A stretch of 64,000 nucleotides of DNA from Aequorivita sp. UBA3180 (GCA_002364215.1 DEXQ01000018.1:1-64000); one strand, 5' to 3'; positions 44,700 through 52,208 are shown, counted from the first letter of the stretch. The notes: a model not told the origin generated them from the letters alone. Program-made: numbers and translations.

Positions 44700-44840
44700 G
44701 CTTTGCGTTCTCTGTGCCTTTGCGGTACTATTTTAACCGCTGAGCCGCAGAGGACGCAGAGAAATGAGTAAATATCCTTTGCGTTCTTTGCGTTTTTGCG
44801 GTGGTTTTTTCACCGCAGAGGTACAGAGGACGTAGAGAAA
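44700..44840. repeat. ACCGCAGAGG-family palindrome arms upstream of the truncated GxxExxY copy
   Basis: Alternating arms are visible: CTTTGCGTTCTCTGTG at 44701, ACCGCTGAGCCGCAGAGG at 44735, CTTTGCGTTCTTTGCG at 44778 and ACCGCAGAGGTACAGAGG at 44812. The same order recurs at 45036-45176, showing tandem duplication of the whole segment. Confidence 0.85.
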
Positions 44841-44850
44841 ATTTTAAACT

Positions 44851-45035
44851 ATGACGGAAAATGAACTATCTTCAAAAATTATAGGTGCAAGTATAGAGGT
44901 TCATAAACAATTGGGACCCGGACCGCTCAATTATTAACTTATCTAAAACTGAGAGATATTAAATTTGGACTTTTAATCAACTTCAATTCAGTAAAATTGG
45001 TTGATGAACTTAAAAGAATAGTAAATGATTTATAA
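44851..45035 (+). pseudogene. Truncated GxxExxY family gene (193-bp internal deletion)
   Basis: The first 24 codons match the intact gene at 45186 (TENELSSKIIGASIEVHKQL, then GPG). After ACCCGGA the sequence jumps to CCGCTCAATT, which in the intact copy lies 193 bp further on. The jump is out of frame and stops within three codons. The remaining 3' part keeps near-identity down to the stop codon. It is a recent-looking tandem duplicate that has lost the central coding part. Confidence 0.9.
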
Positions 45036-45176
45036 CTCAGCGTTCCCTGCGCCTTTGCCGTACTATTTTAACCGCCGAGCCGCAGAGGGCGCAGAGAAAT
45101 GAGTAAATATCCTTTGCGTTCTTTGCGTCTTTGCGGTAGTTTTTTCACCGCAGAGGTACAGAGGACGTAGAGAAAA
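45036..45176. repeat. ACCGCAGAGG-family palindrome arms upstream of the intact GxxExxY gene
   Basis: CTCAGCGTTCCCTGCG, ACCGCCGAGCCGCAGAGG, CTTTGCGTTCTTTGCG and ACCGCAGAGGTACAGAGG follow one another. The last arm ends about 10 nt before the ATG. Together with 45564-45589 it brackets the gene as an inverted repeat. Confidence 0.87.
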
Positions 45177-45185
45177 TTTTAAACT

Positions 45186-45563
45186 ATGACAGAAAATGAA
45201 CTATCTTCAAAAATTATAGGTGCAAGTATAGAGGTTCATAAACAATTGGGACCCGGACTTTTGGAAAGTACCTATGAAGTTTGTTTGGCCCACGAATTAA
45301 AAGTGATGGGTCTAGAAGTAAAACAACAAGTGCCATTACCCGTGGTTTACAAGGAAATAAAACTAAATGCAGGTTATAGAATAGATATGATTGTAGAGAA
45401 TAAAGTGATTATTGAAATTAAATCCGTTGATAATTTGGCTCCTATTCATACCGCTCAATTATTAACTTATCTAAAACTGAGAGATATTAAGCTTGGACTT
45501 TTAATCAACTTCAATTCAGTAAAATTGGTTGATGGACTTAAAAGAATAGTAAATAATTTATAA
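45186..45563 (+). CDS. GxxExxY family protein (PD-(D/E)XK nuclease-like)
   Basis: The family motif is visible in GPGLLESTYEVCLAHEL near residue 22-38. VVYKEIKLNAGYRIDMIVENKVIIEIKSV at about 50-78 (key residues Asp in YRIDMIV and Glu-Lys in IEIKSV) matches the PD-(D/E)XK nuclease core. The 125 aa are complete. The biological role of the family is not established. It has no link to glycan synthesis. It sits between inverted arms of a palindromic repeat, and a deleted tandem copy lies just upstream. Confidence 0.88.
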   Translation: MTENELSSKIIGASIEVHKQLGPGLLESTYEVCLAHELKVMGLEVKQQVPLPVVYKEIKLNAGYRIDMIVENKVIIEIKSVDNLAPIHTAQLLTYLKLRDIKLGLLINFNSVKLVDGLKRIVNNL

Positions 45564-45725
45564 CTCAGCGTCCTCTGCGTCTTTGCGGTATTATTTCGCA
45601 CCGCAGAGGCGCAGAGAGCGCGGAAAAAAAAACTTTGCGTCCTTTGCGACTTTGCGGTATAATTCTCACCGCTGAGCCGCAGAGAGCGCAGAAAAAAAAC
45701 TTTGCGTCCTTTGCGACTTTGCGGT
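45564..45725. repeat. ACCGCAGAGG-family palindrome arms downstream of the GxxExxY gene
   Basis: CTCAGCGTCCTCTGCGTC begins directly after the stop codon and is the right arm facing the left arm at 45146-45176. Further arms ACCGCAGAGGCGCAGAG (45600), CTTTGCGTCCTTTGCG (45634), ACCGCTGAGCCGCAGAG (45668) and CTTTGCGTCCTTTGCG (45700) follow, up to 20 nt before the next ATG. Confidence 0.87.
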
Positions 45726-45745
45726 AAACCAAATACCTCCCAATC

Positions 45746-46864
45746 ATGAAACTAACAATAATCTCCCACACCGAACACTACAAGCAATCCGATGGCACCA
45801 TCGTAGGTTGGGGGCCTACAGTTAGTGAAATCAATCATTTGGCCCAGGATTTTGAGGAAATATACCATATCGCCTTCTTGCATCCCGACACCCCCCCGCC
45901 AAGTTCCTTGCCCTATACTGCATCAAATATAGAATTTGTACCACTACAACCCGTGGGCGGAAAGGGACTTCTGGCCAAATTTAAGATAATTCGTAATATC
46001 CCCATAATTATAAATACGGTTCGAAAAACACTGAGTAAAGTTAATGCCTTTCAATTGCGTACCCCTACAGGCATCGGAGTATTTTTAATTCCATATCTTA
46101 CCCTCTTCAGCAATAAAAAAGGTTGGTACAAATACGCTGGTAACTGGAACCAAGATAATCCTCCATTGGGTTATGCACTACAACGCTGGATGCTAAAAAA
46201 CCAAAAGCGAAAGGTAACTATCAACGGCCGCTGGCCAAAGCAACCCAAACAATGCTTGACTTTTGAAAATCCGTGTCTTACAGAAAAAGAGCGGGAGGAA
46301 GGCTTGCAAATAACAAATACTAAATCCTTTTCTCCGCCCTTTACTTTTTGCTTTGTGGGCAGATTGGAAGATGCCAAAGGTGTACAACGTATTATTGATG
46401 CCTTTGGCTTATTGGATAATTTAGAAAACATAGAAACAATTCACTTTATCGGGAATGGTGAAAAGATGGGTCATTATAAAGAACAATGCGCAGCTTTGGG
46501 GCTCCCGGTAGTATTTCACGGTTTTTTGGAGAGACAAGAGGTTTTTGGGGTTTATAAAAAATCTCATTTCATTTTGTTGCCCAGTGATTCCGAAGGGTTT
46601 CCCAAAGTAATTGCGGAAGCGATGAATTATGGCTGTATCCCAATTGTATCGGATGTTTCCAGTATTGGGCAGTATGTTAATAATACAAATGGATTTCTTT
46701 TAAATCCAATTAATGGACAACAATTGCGCAAAATTCTAAGTAGGGCTTTTTCAAAAAATACGGATGAACTAACAAAAATGGCATCTGATTGCTATCTTGT
46801 AGCTTCAAGATTTACATTTAATATGTACAGAAAAAAAATACAAGAGGAAATAATTAAACCTTAA
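45746..46864 (+). CDS. Family 4 glycosyltransferase
   Basis: The 372-aa GT-B protein contains FCFVGRLEDAKGVQRIIDAF near residue 202 for donor binding and EGFPKVIAEAMNYGCIPIV near residue 281 with the E-x7-E glutamates. The N-terminal domain contains LRTPTGIGVFLIPY and KKGWYKYAGNW, wording I have seen in flavobacterial capsule loci. It starts 20 nt after the repeat block. The O-antigen ligase/polymerase-like gene follows. Confidence 0.85.
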   Translation: MKLTIISHTEHYKQSDGTIVGWGPTVSEINHLAQDFEEIYHIAFLHPDTPPPSSLPYTASNIEFVPLQPVGGKGLLAKFKIIRNIPIIINTVRKTLSKVNAFQLRTPTGIGVFLIPYLTLFSNKKGWYKYAGNWNQDNPPLGYALQRWMLKNQKRKVTINGRWPKQPKQCLTFENPCLTEKEREEGLQITNTKSFSPPFTFCFVGRLEDAKGVQRIIDAFGLLDNLENIETIHFIGNGEKMGHYKEQCAALGLPVVFHGFLERQEVFGVYKKSHFILLPSDSEGFPKVIAEAMNYGCIPIVSDVSSIGQYVNNTNGFLLNPINGQQLRKILSRAFSKNTDELTKMASDCYLVASRFTFNMYRKKIQEEIIKP

Positions 46865-46934
46865 AATACGAACTACAATTACACGCAAAACATTTCAAAA
46901 TATTAAACCCCTTACTGCCATAATCTTTCATATT

Positions 46935-48236
46935 GTGATTGGTCTATTGGCCTATGCCAACAGATCATTAATGTTTTGGTATATGTTGGGCATTTTTGGA
47001 TATTTTATTTATAAAATTATTTCTTCAAAAGATAAAGGAAAGTATGTCCTTTTTGCTACAGCTTACATTACTGGCGCAGAGGTTTTTTTACGAATGACCA
47101 AAGCATTTATTTTTTATGAAACTGGAAAATATGCAATAATGTTTTTTTCCATTTTGGGTATATTTTTCTTGGGATTTAAAAAAAATGCCTTTCCATATGT
47201 CGTGTATATATTATTGCTTTTGCCAGCAATTCTTATTTCGATAGACGTAATTTCATTTGATGCAAATTTTAGGAATATGATTCTCTTTAATTTAAGTGGC
47301 CCCTTATGTTTAACTTTTGCAGCAATTTTTTGTTTTGGTCGAACTTTAAATTTAAAAGATTTTCTAACAGTTCTAGACTACATTATTTATCCCCTAATAA
47401 CTATGATTGTTTACATAACCTTATATACTCCAAACATACAGGATGTAGTTACCGGAACTGCTTCAAATTCAGAAATGTCGGGAGGGTATGGACCTAATCA
47501 GGTAGCGACCATATTAGGTCTCGGTGTATTTATACTGTTTACACGTTTATTGATTCCCTACAAAAATATTCTTGTGCATTGGATTATGATGTTTCTGATG
47601 ATTGTAATGGCCTATCGCGCCCTTCTTACCTTTTCTCGTGGCGGGGTACTGGTCTCTGTAATAATGTGTTTGTCTTTTATTTTTATAATGTATTTCAGTA
47701 CCGGTTTAAAAACCAAAGCTAAAATTTCCATGAAAGTACTTGCTATTATTGGAGTTGCTCTTTTAGTCTGGGGCTATACAATTATTCAAACCGGAGGTTT
47801 AATTGAAAACCGTTATGCCAATGAAGATGCTTTAGGGAGGGAAAAAGAGGATGTTACTACGGGTAGAGTCGATTTATTGGCAGTAGAAATTGATGCTTTT
47901 AAAGAAAATCCAATATTCGGTATAGGTGTAGGACAGGGCAAATTCCAATTTAGAGAAGAAATGGGAATCACCTCCGCATCCCATAACGAGATTGCCCGAA
48001 TGCTCTCGGAACATGGAGTATTCGGCATTTTGGCAATATTAGTTTTAATTTTTGCCCCTATGGTTACTAAATTGAATGGTCGGAAAAATATTTATTTTTA
48101 TCCCTTAATTTTATTTTGGGGTCTTACCATAGTACATACATCCATGCGCATCGCCGCTCCAGCCTTTATATATGCCTTATGTTTGTTGAACCTAGATTAT
48201 GCGCCCAAGAAAAAATCTACTCTACATAGGAAATAA
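46935..48236 (+). CDS. O-antigen ligase/polymerase-like membrane protein (WaaL/Wzy type)
   Basis: The 433 aa carry about ten to twelve membrane helices. The family loop appears as LLTFSRGGVLVSVIM, and the large periplasmic loop holds GIGVGQGKF followed by SHNEIARMLSEHGVFG, the conserved His-Glu segment of Wzy_C proteins. It either polymerises repeat units or joins glycan to an acceptor. With an ABC exporter in the locus a ligase role is attractive. The GTG at 46935 is the first usual start, but the frame stays open about 80 nt upstream with coding-like sequence, so the true N-terminus is uncertain. It overlaps the next gene by 38 nt. Confidence 0.85.
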   Translation: MIGLLAYANRSLMFWYMLGIFGYFIYKIISSKDKGKYVLFATAYITGAEVFLRMTKAFIFYETGKYAIMFFSILGIFFLGFKKNAFPYVVYILLLLPAILISIDVISFDANFRNMILFNLSGPLCLTFAAIFCFGRTLNLKDFLTVLDYIIYPLITMIVYITLYTPNIQDVVTGTASNSEMSGGYGPNQVATILGLGVFILFTRLLIPYKNILVHWIMMFLMIVMAYRALLTFSRGGVLVSVIMCLSFIFIMYFSTGLKTKAKISMKVLAIIGVALLVWGYTIIQTGGLIENRYANEDALGREKEDVTTGRVDLLAVEIDAFKENPIFGIGVGQGKFQFREEMGITSASHNEIARMLSEHGVFGILAILVLIFAPMVTKLNGRKNIYFYPLILFWGLTIVHTSMRIAAPAFIYALCLLNLDYAPKKKSTLHRK

Positions 48237-49221
48237 ACTGGCGGTCCACGGCAAGAACCCTACGGCTATCGACGAACTTTCAAATAAACTGGAAGCGGAG
48301 GGATATGCAATTATAACAGCATCTTCAAAACAAAATAAAATCTTTCGATTGTTGGATATGGTGTTAGTCACTGTTCAAAATAGAAATCGCGTTGAACTTG
48401 TTTTGATTGACACCTACAGTACACAGAATTTTTATTATGCGGTTATTGTGGCTGTTTTATGTCGCTTTTTCAAACTCCCCTACATCCCAATATTGCATGG
48501 CGGCAACCTTCCAAGTCGTTTAAAAAATAGCAAACGCCTTAGCATAAACCTTTTTGGAAAAGCCTTCACCAATGTAGCCCCATCAAAGTTTATGATGCGA
48601 CAATTTCAAACTGCAGGTTTTCAAAATATAACCTACATACCCAATTCGCTAGAAATTGAAAAGTATCCATTTCAACTTAGGGAATCCATTACCCGAAAGC
48701 TATTGTGGGTGCGTTCCTTTTCGGAAATATACAACCCCTTATTGGCTTTGGAAATAGTAGAAATTCTTAAAAAGAAAGGAATTGATGTTTCCCTATGTAT
48801 GGTGGGCCCTGATAAAGACGGTTCCATGCAGCGTTGTAAAAATATAGTTACAGAACTAAAACTGCCCATAAGTTTCCCTGGAATGATGCAAAAAGAGGAA
48901 TGGATTGCGCTTTCCAAAGATTTTGACATCTTTATCAGTACAACCAATTTCGACAATATGCCAGTAAGTGTCATGGAAGCCATGGCTCTGGGTCTGCCGG
49001 TAATCTCCACCAACGTAGGGGGAATGCCCTTTTTAATTGAGAATGGCATTGATGGCATTTTGGTACCAGCAAACTCCCCGGAATCTTTTGTCCAAGCCAT
49101 TGAAGAATTATGCAACAACCCTTTAAAATCCCATAATATCACAAAAAACGCCCGTACAAAAATGGAAAGCCTAGACTGGGAAAAGATAAAACATAAATGG
49201 ATAAAACTTTTGAGGGAATGA
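48199..49221 (+). CDS. Family 4 glycosyltransferase
   Basis: The start RPRKNLLYIGNKLAVHGKNP is followed by YIPILHGGNLP. KLLWVRSFSEIYNPLLALEI near residue 166 is the donor domain and NMPVSVMEAMALGLPVIST near residue 252 carries the E-x7-E motif. The 340 aa are complete. The start lies 38 nt inside the preceding gene, so translation is probably coupled. Confidence 0.86.
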   Translation: MRPRKNLLYIGNKLAVHGKNPTAIDELSNKLEAEGYAIITASSKQNKIFRLLDMVLVTVQNRNRVELVLIDTYSTQNFYYAVIVAVLCRFFKLPYIPILHGGNLPSRLKNSKRLSINLFGKAFTNVAPSKFMMRQFQTAGFQNITYIPNSLEIEKYPFQLRESITRKLLWVRSFSEIYNPLLALEIVEILKKKGIDVSLCMVGPDKDGSMQRCKNIVTELKLPISFPGMMQKEEWIALSKDFDIFISTTNFDNMPVSVMEAMALGLPVISTNVGGMPFLIENGIDGILVPANSPESFVQAIEELCNNPLKSHNITKNARTKMESLDWEKIKHKWIKLLRE

Positions 49222-49237
49222 ATTTTCAGTAAATTTG
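49210..49237 (+). promoter_or_regulatory. Candidate promoter, TTG-N17-TAAATTTG
   Basis: TTG at 49210-49212 and TAAATTTG at 49230-49237 are separated by 17 nt and match the Bacteroidota -33/-7 pair. The site overlaps the end of the GT4 gene. It could drive the four-helix-bundle gene at 49361, with a leader of over 100 nt made largely of heptad repeats. Confidence 0.6.
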
Positions 49238-49256
49238 GGGAATACAGTTGTCCGTT

Positions 49257-49354
49257 CTGAGTTGTCAGTTATCAGTTTTGAGTAGTATAAAAAAATAAAA
49301 TATTTAAACAGACAACAGACAACAGACAACAGACAACCGCCAACCAACAACCGA
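49257..49354. repeat. Heptad repeats upstream of the four-helix-bundle gene
   Basis: GTTGTCA, GTTATCA and GTTTTGA units at 49257-49282 lie in G/T orientation. CAACAGA and CAACCGC/CAACCAA units at 49308-49354 lie in A/C orientation. The gene starts 6 nt later. Confidence 0.85.
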
Positions 49355-49360
49355 AACATC

Positions 49361-49723
49361 ATGAAAAGTTATAAGGATCTAGATATTTATAATTTGGCTT
49401 TTCAATACTCCATCGAAGTGCATCATGCTTCGCTGAAAATGCCAAAATTTGAGTTATACGAGCAGGGTAGTCAAGTAAGAAGGTCATCAAAAAGTGTTAA
49501 GGACACGATTATTGAAGGATACGGAAGGAGAAAATACAAACTGGATTTTATTAAATTTTTGACCTATTCCCACGCTTCCTTATTGGCATGCAAGGGACAG
49601 TTGGAAACAATTCAAGAATTATATGATATCCCAGAAGTGCCTGAGTTAATTACAAAATATGATGGTTTAGGCGCAAAAATTTTTACTTTTATTCAATATG
49701 TAGAAAAAAATTGGCAAGCTTAA
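49361..49723 (+). CDS. Four-helix-bundle protein (S23 / 23S rRNA-IVS / Avd-like)
   Basis: The 120 aa begin SYKDLDIYNLAFQYSIEVHH and contain the basic helix QVRRSSKSVKDTIIEGYGR near residue 43-61, followed by FIKFLTYSHASLLACKGQLE. This is the four-helix-bundle family first seen in 23S rRNA intervening sequences and related to Avd, the accessory protein of diversity-generating retroelements, which binds nucleic acid. No reverse transcriptase lies in the window. Heptad repeats enclose the gene on both sides. Its role here is unknown. Confidence 0.88.
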   Translation: MKSYKDLDIYNLAFQYSIEVHHASLKMPKFELYEQGSQVRRSSKSVKDTIIEGYGRRKYKLDFIKFLTYSHASLLACKGQLETIQELYDIPEVPELITKYDGLGAKIFTFIQYVEKNWQA

Positions 49724-49881
49724 AAGACAACAGACAACAGACAACAGACAACAGACAACAGACAACAGACAACCGACAAAAGACAACCGACAACAGACAA
49801 TAGACAACAGACAACAGACAATAGACAACAGACAACAGACAACAGACAACAGACAACAGACAACAGACAACAGACAACCGA
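49724..49881. repeat. Long CAACAGA heptad array
   Basis: About 22 copies of a 7-bp unit (mostly CAACAGA, some CAACCGA and AATAGAC variants) run from the stop of the four-helix-bundle gene to 4 nt before the next ATG. It is the longest and least degenerate heptad array in the window, and it leaves no room for another promoter or ribosome site of the next gene. Confidence 0.95.
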
Positions 49882-49884
49882 ATA

Positions 49885-51276
49885 ATGTCCAAAAACAGCA
49901 TCCATTTTGACATATCCGAACGCAAGATACTGCTGCGTATCCTGGATATAGTTAGTGTGCTGTCATTGCTATATTTAGTTGGAATTGTCTTCAATTTTGA
50001 TTATTTCAAAATAAACTCCGAACATTGGGTGTGGTCTATCGTTCTGGCTATCTACCTAACTATTTTTGCAACAATTTTTGAGCTTTATAATCTTCAGAAA
50101 GCCAGTAAGTTTGATGTGGTGGTGAAAAACGTAATCATCACATCTTCGGTAACAGTGCTTTTTTATCTGCTCACCCCTTTTTACACCCCGATGTTGCCTT
50201 CCAACCGTTTGCAGATAGTCTATTTCTTTTTGGCTATAAATGTTGCAATGTTGGCGTGGCGTTATGCGTACATCATCCTAATTTCTGCTCCCCGTTTTTA
50301 CAAGCGCGTACTCCTAATTGCACACGCCAGCGATGTGGAAGCTATAGTGGCCTCCCTCCAAAAATCCGATCCTAATTACCGCGTTATCGGTTATTTTAAT
50401 ACCGGGCCCAATGATGGAACTATAATAAATACACTTGAAATTGACTCCATCACGATTGCTGATATTTCTTTGCTGACACAAGAAATGACCATTTCTGAAA
50501 TAGTTGTGGGTACCCCGCTTTCAGAAGGTATGACGGTGGAATTGAACAACCAATTGATAAAATTATTGGAAAACGGAATCCCAATTCGGGAATATACGCA
50601 GGTTTACGAGGAATTGACCCACCGTATTCCGGTACAGCACGTAGAGAAGGATTTCTATCGCTATTTCCCTTTTAGCCGTAGCAACCAAAACAAACTTTAC
50701 CTTTTTTTCAATAGAATCTTGGATTTGTTTTTTTCGGTTTTGGGTCTTGCCTTTGGAATCATCTTGCTTCCTTTTTTATTGATAGGAAATTTGCTAGCAA
50801 ATAGGGGGCCGTTGTTCTACAGCCAGACTAGGGTAGGGAAGAACGGCAATCATTTCAAGATTTATAAATTGCGGAGTATGGTTAAAAACGCCGAAAAGGA
50901 TGGCGCCCAGTTCGCGTTGGCAAAAGATACGCGGGTTACAAAGTTTGGTAGGTTTTTAAGGAAATCCCGTTTTGATGAAATCCCCCAATTCATTAACGTT
51001 ATTAAGGGCGAAATGAGTGTCATTGGCCCCCGTCCCGAACGTCCGGAGTTTGTGGAAGGCCTAATAGAAAAAATACCCTTTTATGAAGTAAGGCATCTGG
51101 TTAAACCGGGAGTAACAGGCTGGGCACAGGTAAATGCCAAATACGGCTCCACGCAAGAGGATTCACTTGAAAAACTGCAATACGATCTATATTATATAAA
51201 ACACCGAAGTCTTTTTCTGGACATAACCATCATAATCAAAACACTGAGTACAATTATTTTCTTTAGAGGGCAGTAA
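49885..51276 (+). CDS. Polyprenyl-phosphate hexose-1-phosphate transferase (WcaJ/WbaP-type initiating enzyme)
   Basis: This integral membrane enzyme transfers a sugar-1-phosphate to undecaprenyl phosphate and starts glycan assembly. Residues about 14-115 carry four helices. A Rossmann-like CoA_binding_3 region lies at 140-235. The catalytic bacterial sugar transferase domain at about 270-463 has FYSQTRVGKNGNHFKIYKLRSM, the Asp-Glu in KSRFDEIPQFINV and GPRPERPEF. The length of 463 aa matches exopolysaccharide polyprenyl glycosylphosphotransferases. Its ATG is 4 nt after the heptad array. It ends the polysaccharide locus. Confidence 0.92.
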   Translation: MSKNSIHFDISERKILLRILDIVSVLSLLYLVGIVFNFDYFKINSEHWVWSIVLAIYLTIFATIFELYNLQKASKFDVVVKNVIITSSVTVLFYLLTPFYTPMLPSNRLQIVYFFLAINVAMLAWRYAYIILISAPRFYKRVLLIAHASDVEAIVASLQKSDPNYRVIGYFNTGPNDGTIINTLEIDSITIADISLLTQEMTISEIVVGTPLSEGMTVELNNQLIKLLENGIPIREYTQVYEELTHRIPVQHVEKDFYRYFPFSRSNQNKLYLFFNRILDLFFSVLGLAFGIILLPFLLIGNLLANRGPLFYSQTRVGKNGNHFKIYKLRSMVKNAEKDGAQFALAKDTRVTKFGRFLRKSRFDEIPQFINVIKGEMSVIGPRPERPEFVEGLIEKIPFYEVRHLVKPGVTGWAQVNAKYGSTQEDSLEKLQYDLYYIKHRSLFLDITIIIKTLSTIIFFRGQ

Positions 51277-51468
51277 TTATTCTAAGTGTGTCTCTACTCT
51301 CTACTCTAAAGTTTGTCTTGTCATTGTCTCTCCAAAAATCCTCTTTGTCTTGTCATAAAATTGTGCATCCACAGATACTCCATAGCAAAGCCATAGCAAA
51401 GCCATAGCAAAGTCATTAAAATGTAAGAAAACAGCCCTTTTTTCCTACAAATAAAGTAGATACTTATT
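51277..51468. other. Convergent intergenic region with a CCATAGCAAAG repeat
   Basis: Three to four copies of an 11-12-bp unit (CCATAGCAAAGC) lie at about 51380-51415. The end of the polysaccharide locus meets the AlkB-like gene here. No clear terminator was seen. Confidence 0.55.
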
Positions 51469-52080
51469 TTAACTCTTATTTATTGTCCTAAACGTAAGAT
51501 TTATCCGTGGGGTATGAATTTTCTTTGTTGGCGGCAAGCGGTGTAGCCAGTGGGTTTGTGTGGCACCTTTCATAATCAATAGGCTGCCATGCTCCAGATT
51601 TAGGGAAACGGTTTCTTTGGTTTCCTTGTGCTTAAATGCAAACTTGCGTTCCGCGCCAAAACTTACCGAGGCTATGGCGCCGTTCTTTTTTAGGTCTTTT
51701 TCTGCATCGCTGTGCCACCCCATGCCTTCATCGCCTGAGTGGTAGAGGTTGAGTAGGCAACTGTTAAAAGTTTCACCACTTTTGGCCTCAATTTTTTGTT
51801 TTAACTGTAACAGTTCCGGTGTCCATACATGTGCTTTTTTTGTGACTTTTGAATAGGTGTACTCAAACTCACTTTCGCCGTACCAGGCTACTTTGCGTTT
51901 GGTAACAATCTTTTTTCCAAAGATGATGGCTTCGTCATTTTTCCAAGCAATGGTATTCAGAAGAATGTTGTAAAAATGGTTGGCTTCTTCTTCAGAAAAT
52001 ACCCTTCCGAAGTAATTTACAATACCATCCCGCGGCAGAAGATTGCGCTCGCTATTCATTTCAAATTTGAACAATTCCAT
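51469..52080 (-). CDS. AlkB-like 2-oxoglutarate/Fe(II)-dependent dioxygenase
   Basis: A DNA/RNA alkylation repair type dioxygenase. The iron ligands are the His and Asp in MGWHSDAEKDL and the late His in THWLHRLPPTKK. The 2-oxoglutarate-binding Arg pair is in TPRINLTFR at the C-terminus. FNSCLLNLYHSGDEGM is the typical strand before HxD. I chose the ATG at 52080 (MELFKFEMNS), giving 203 aa. A longer version would read through the heptad repeat upstream and add an unrelated hydrophobic segment. Confidence 0.9.
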   Translation of the reverse strand: MELFKFEMNSERNLLPRDGIVNYFGRVFSEEEANHFYNILLNTIAWKNDEAIIFGKKIVTKRKVAWYGESEFEYTYSKVTKKAHVWTPELLQLKQKIEAKSGETFNSCLLNLYHSGDEGMGWHSDAEKDLKKNGAIASVSFGAERKFAFKHKETKETVSLNLEHGSLLIMKGATQTHWLHRLPPTKKIHTPRINLTFRTINKS

Positions 52081-52145
52081 AACAAGGCAAATAACAAACA
52101 ACAAATGACAAATTCCAAATAACGAATAACAATTAACCAATAACA
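52081..52145. repeat. Heptad array between divergent alkB-like and lemA genes
   Basis: AAATAAC, AAACAAC, AAATGAC, GAATAAC and CAATAAC units run with period 7 between the divergent starts. A TATCTTAG word at 52158-52165 may be a variant -7 box for the LemA gene. Confidence 0.75.
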
Positions 52146-52208
52146 AAAACTTTATAGTATCTTAGATACTTCATCTTTAAGCATTAAGCAATTTAAACAA
52201 CCCCTGTT

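Noticed and set aside
39065..45745. Insertion sequence or transposon with a transposase
   Set aside because: No transposase-like open frame was found near the repeats. Only small nuclease-like genes are present.
49361..49723. Diversity-generating retroelement because of an Avd-like four-helix-bundle gene
   Set aside because: No reverse transcriptase and no template/variable repeat pair with adenine-specific differences was seen.
49724..49881. CRISPR-like regularity
   Set aside because: The period is 7 bp with no spacers of unique sequence and no cas genes. It is a tandem heptad array.
49667..49994. Minus-strand open frames reading repeated Cys-Leu-Leu-Ser-Val-Val
   Set aside because: They are translations of the CAACAGA heptad array. 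Three frames give the same repeat peptide because 7 bp cycles through all frames.
52081..52146. Upstream start for the AlkB-like protein giving a hydrophobic N-terminus
   Set aside because: The additional residues are a translation of the heptad array, and AlkB-type enzymes are cytoplasmic.
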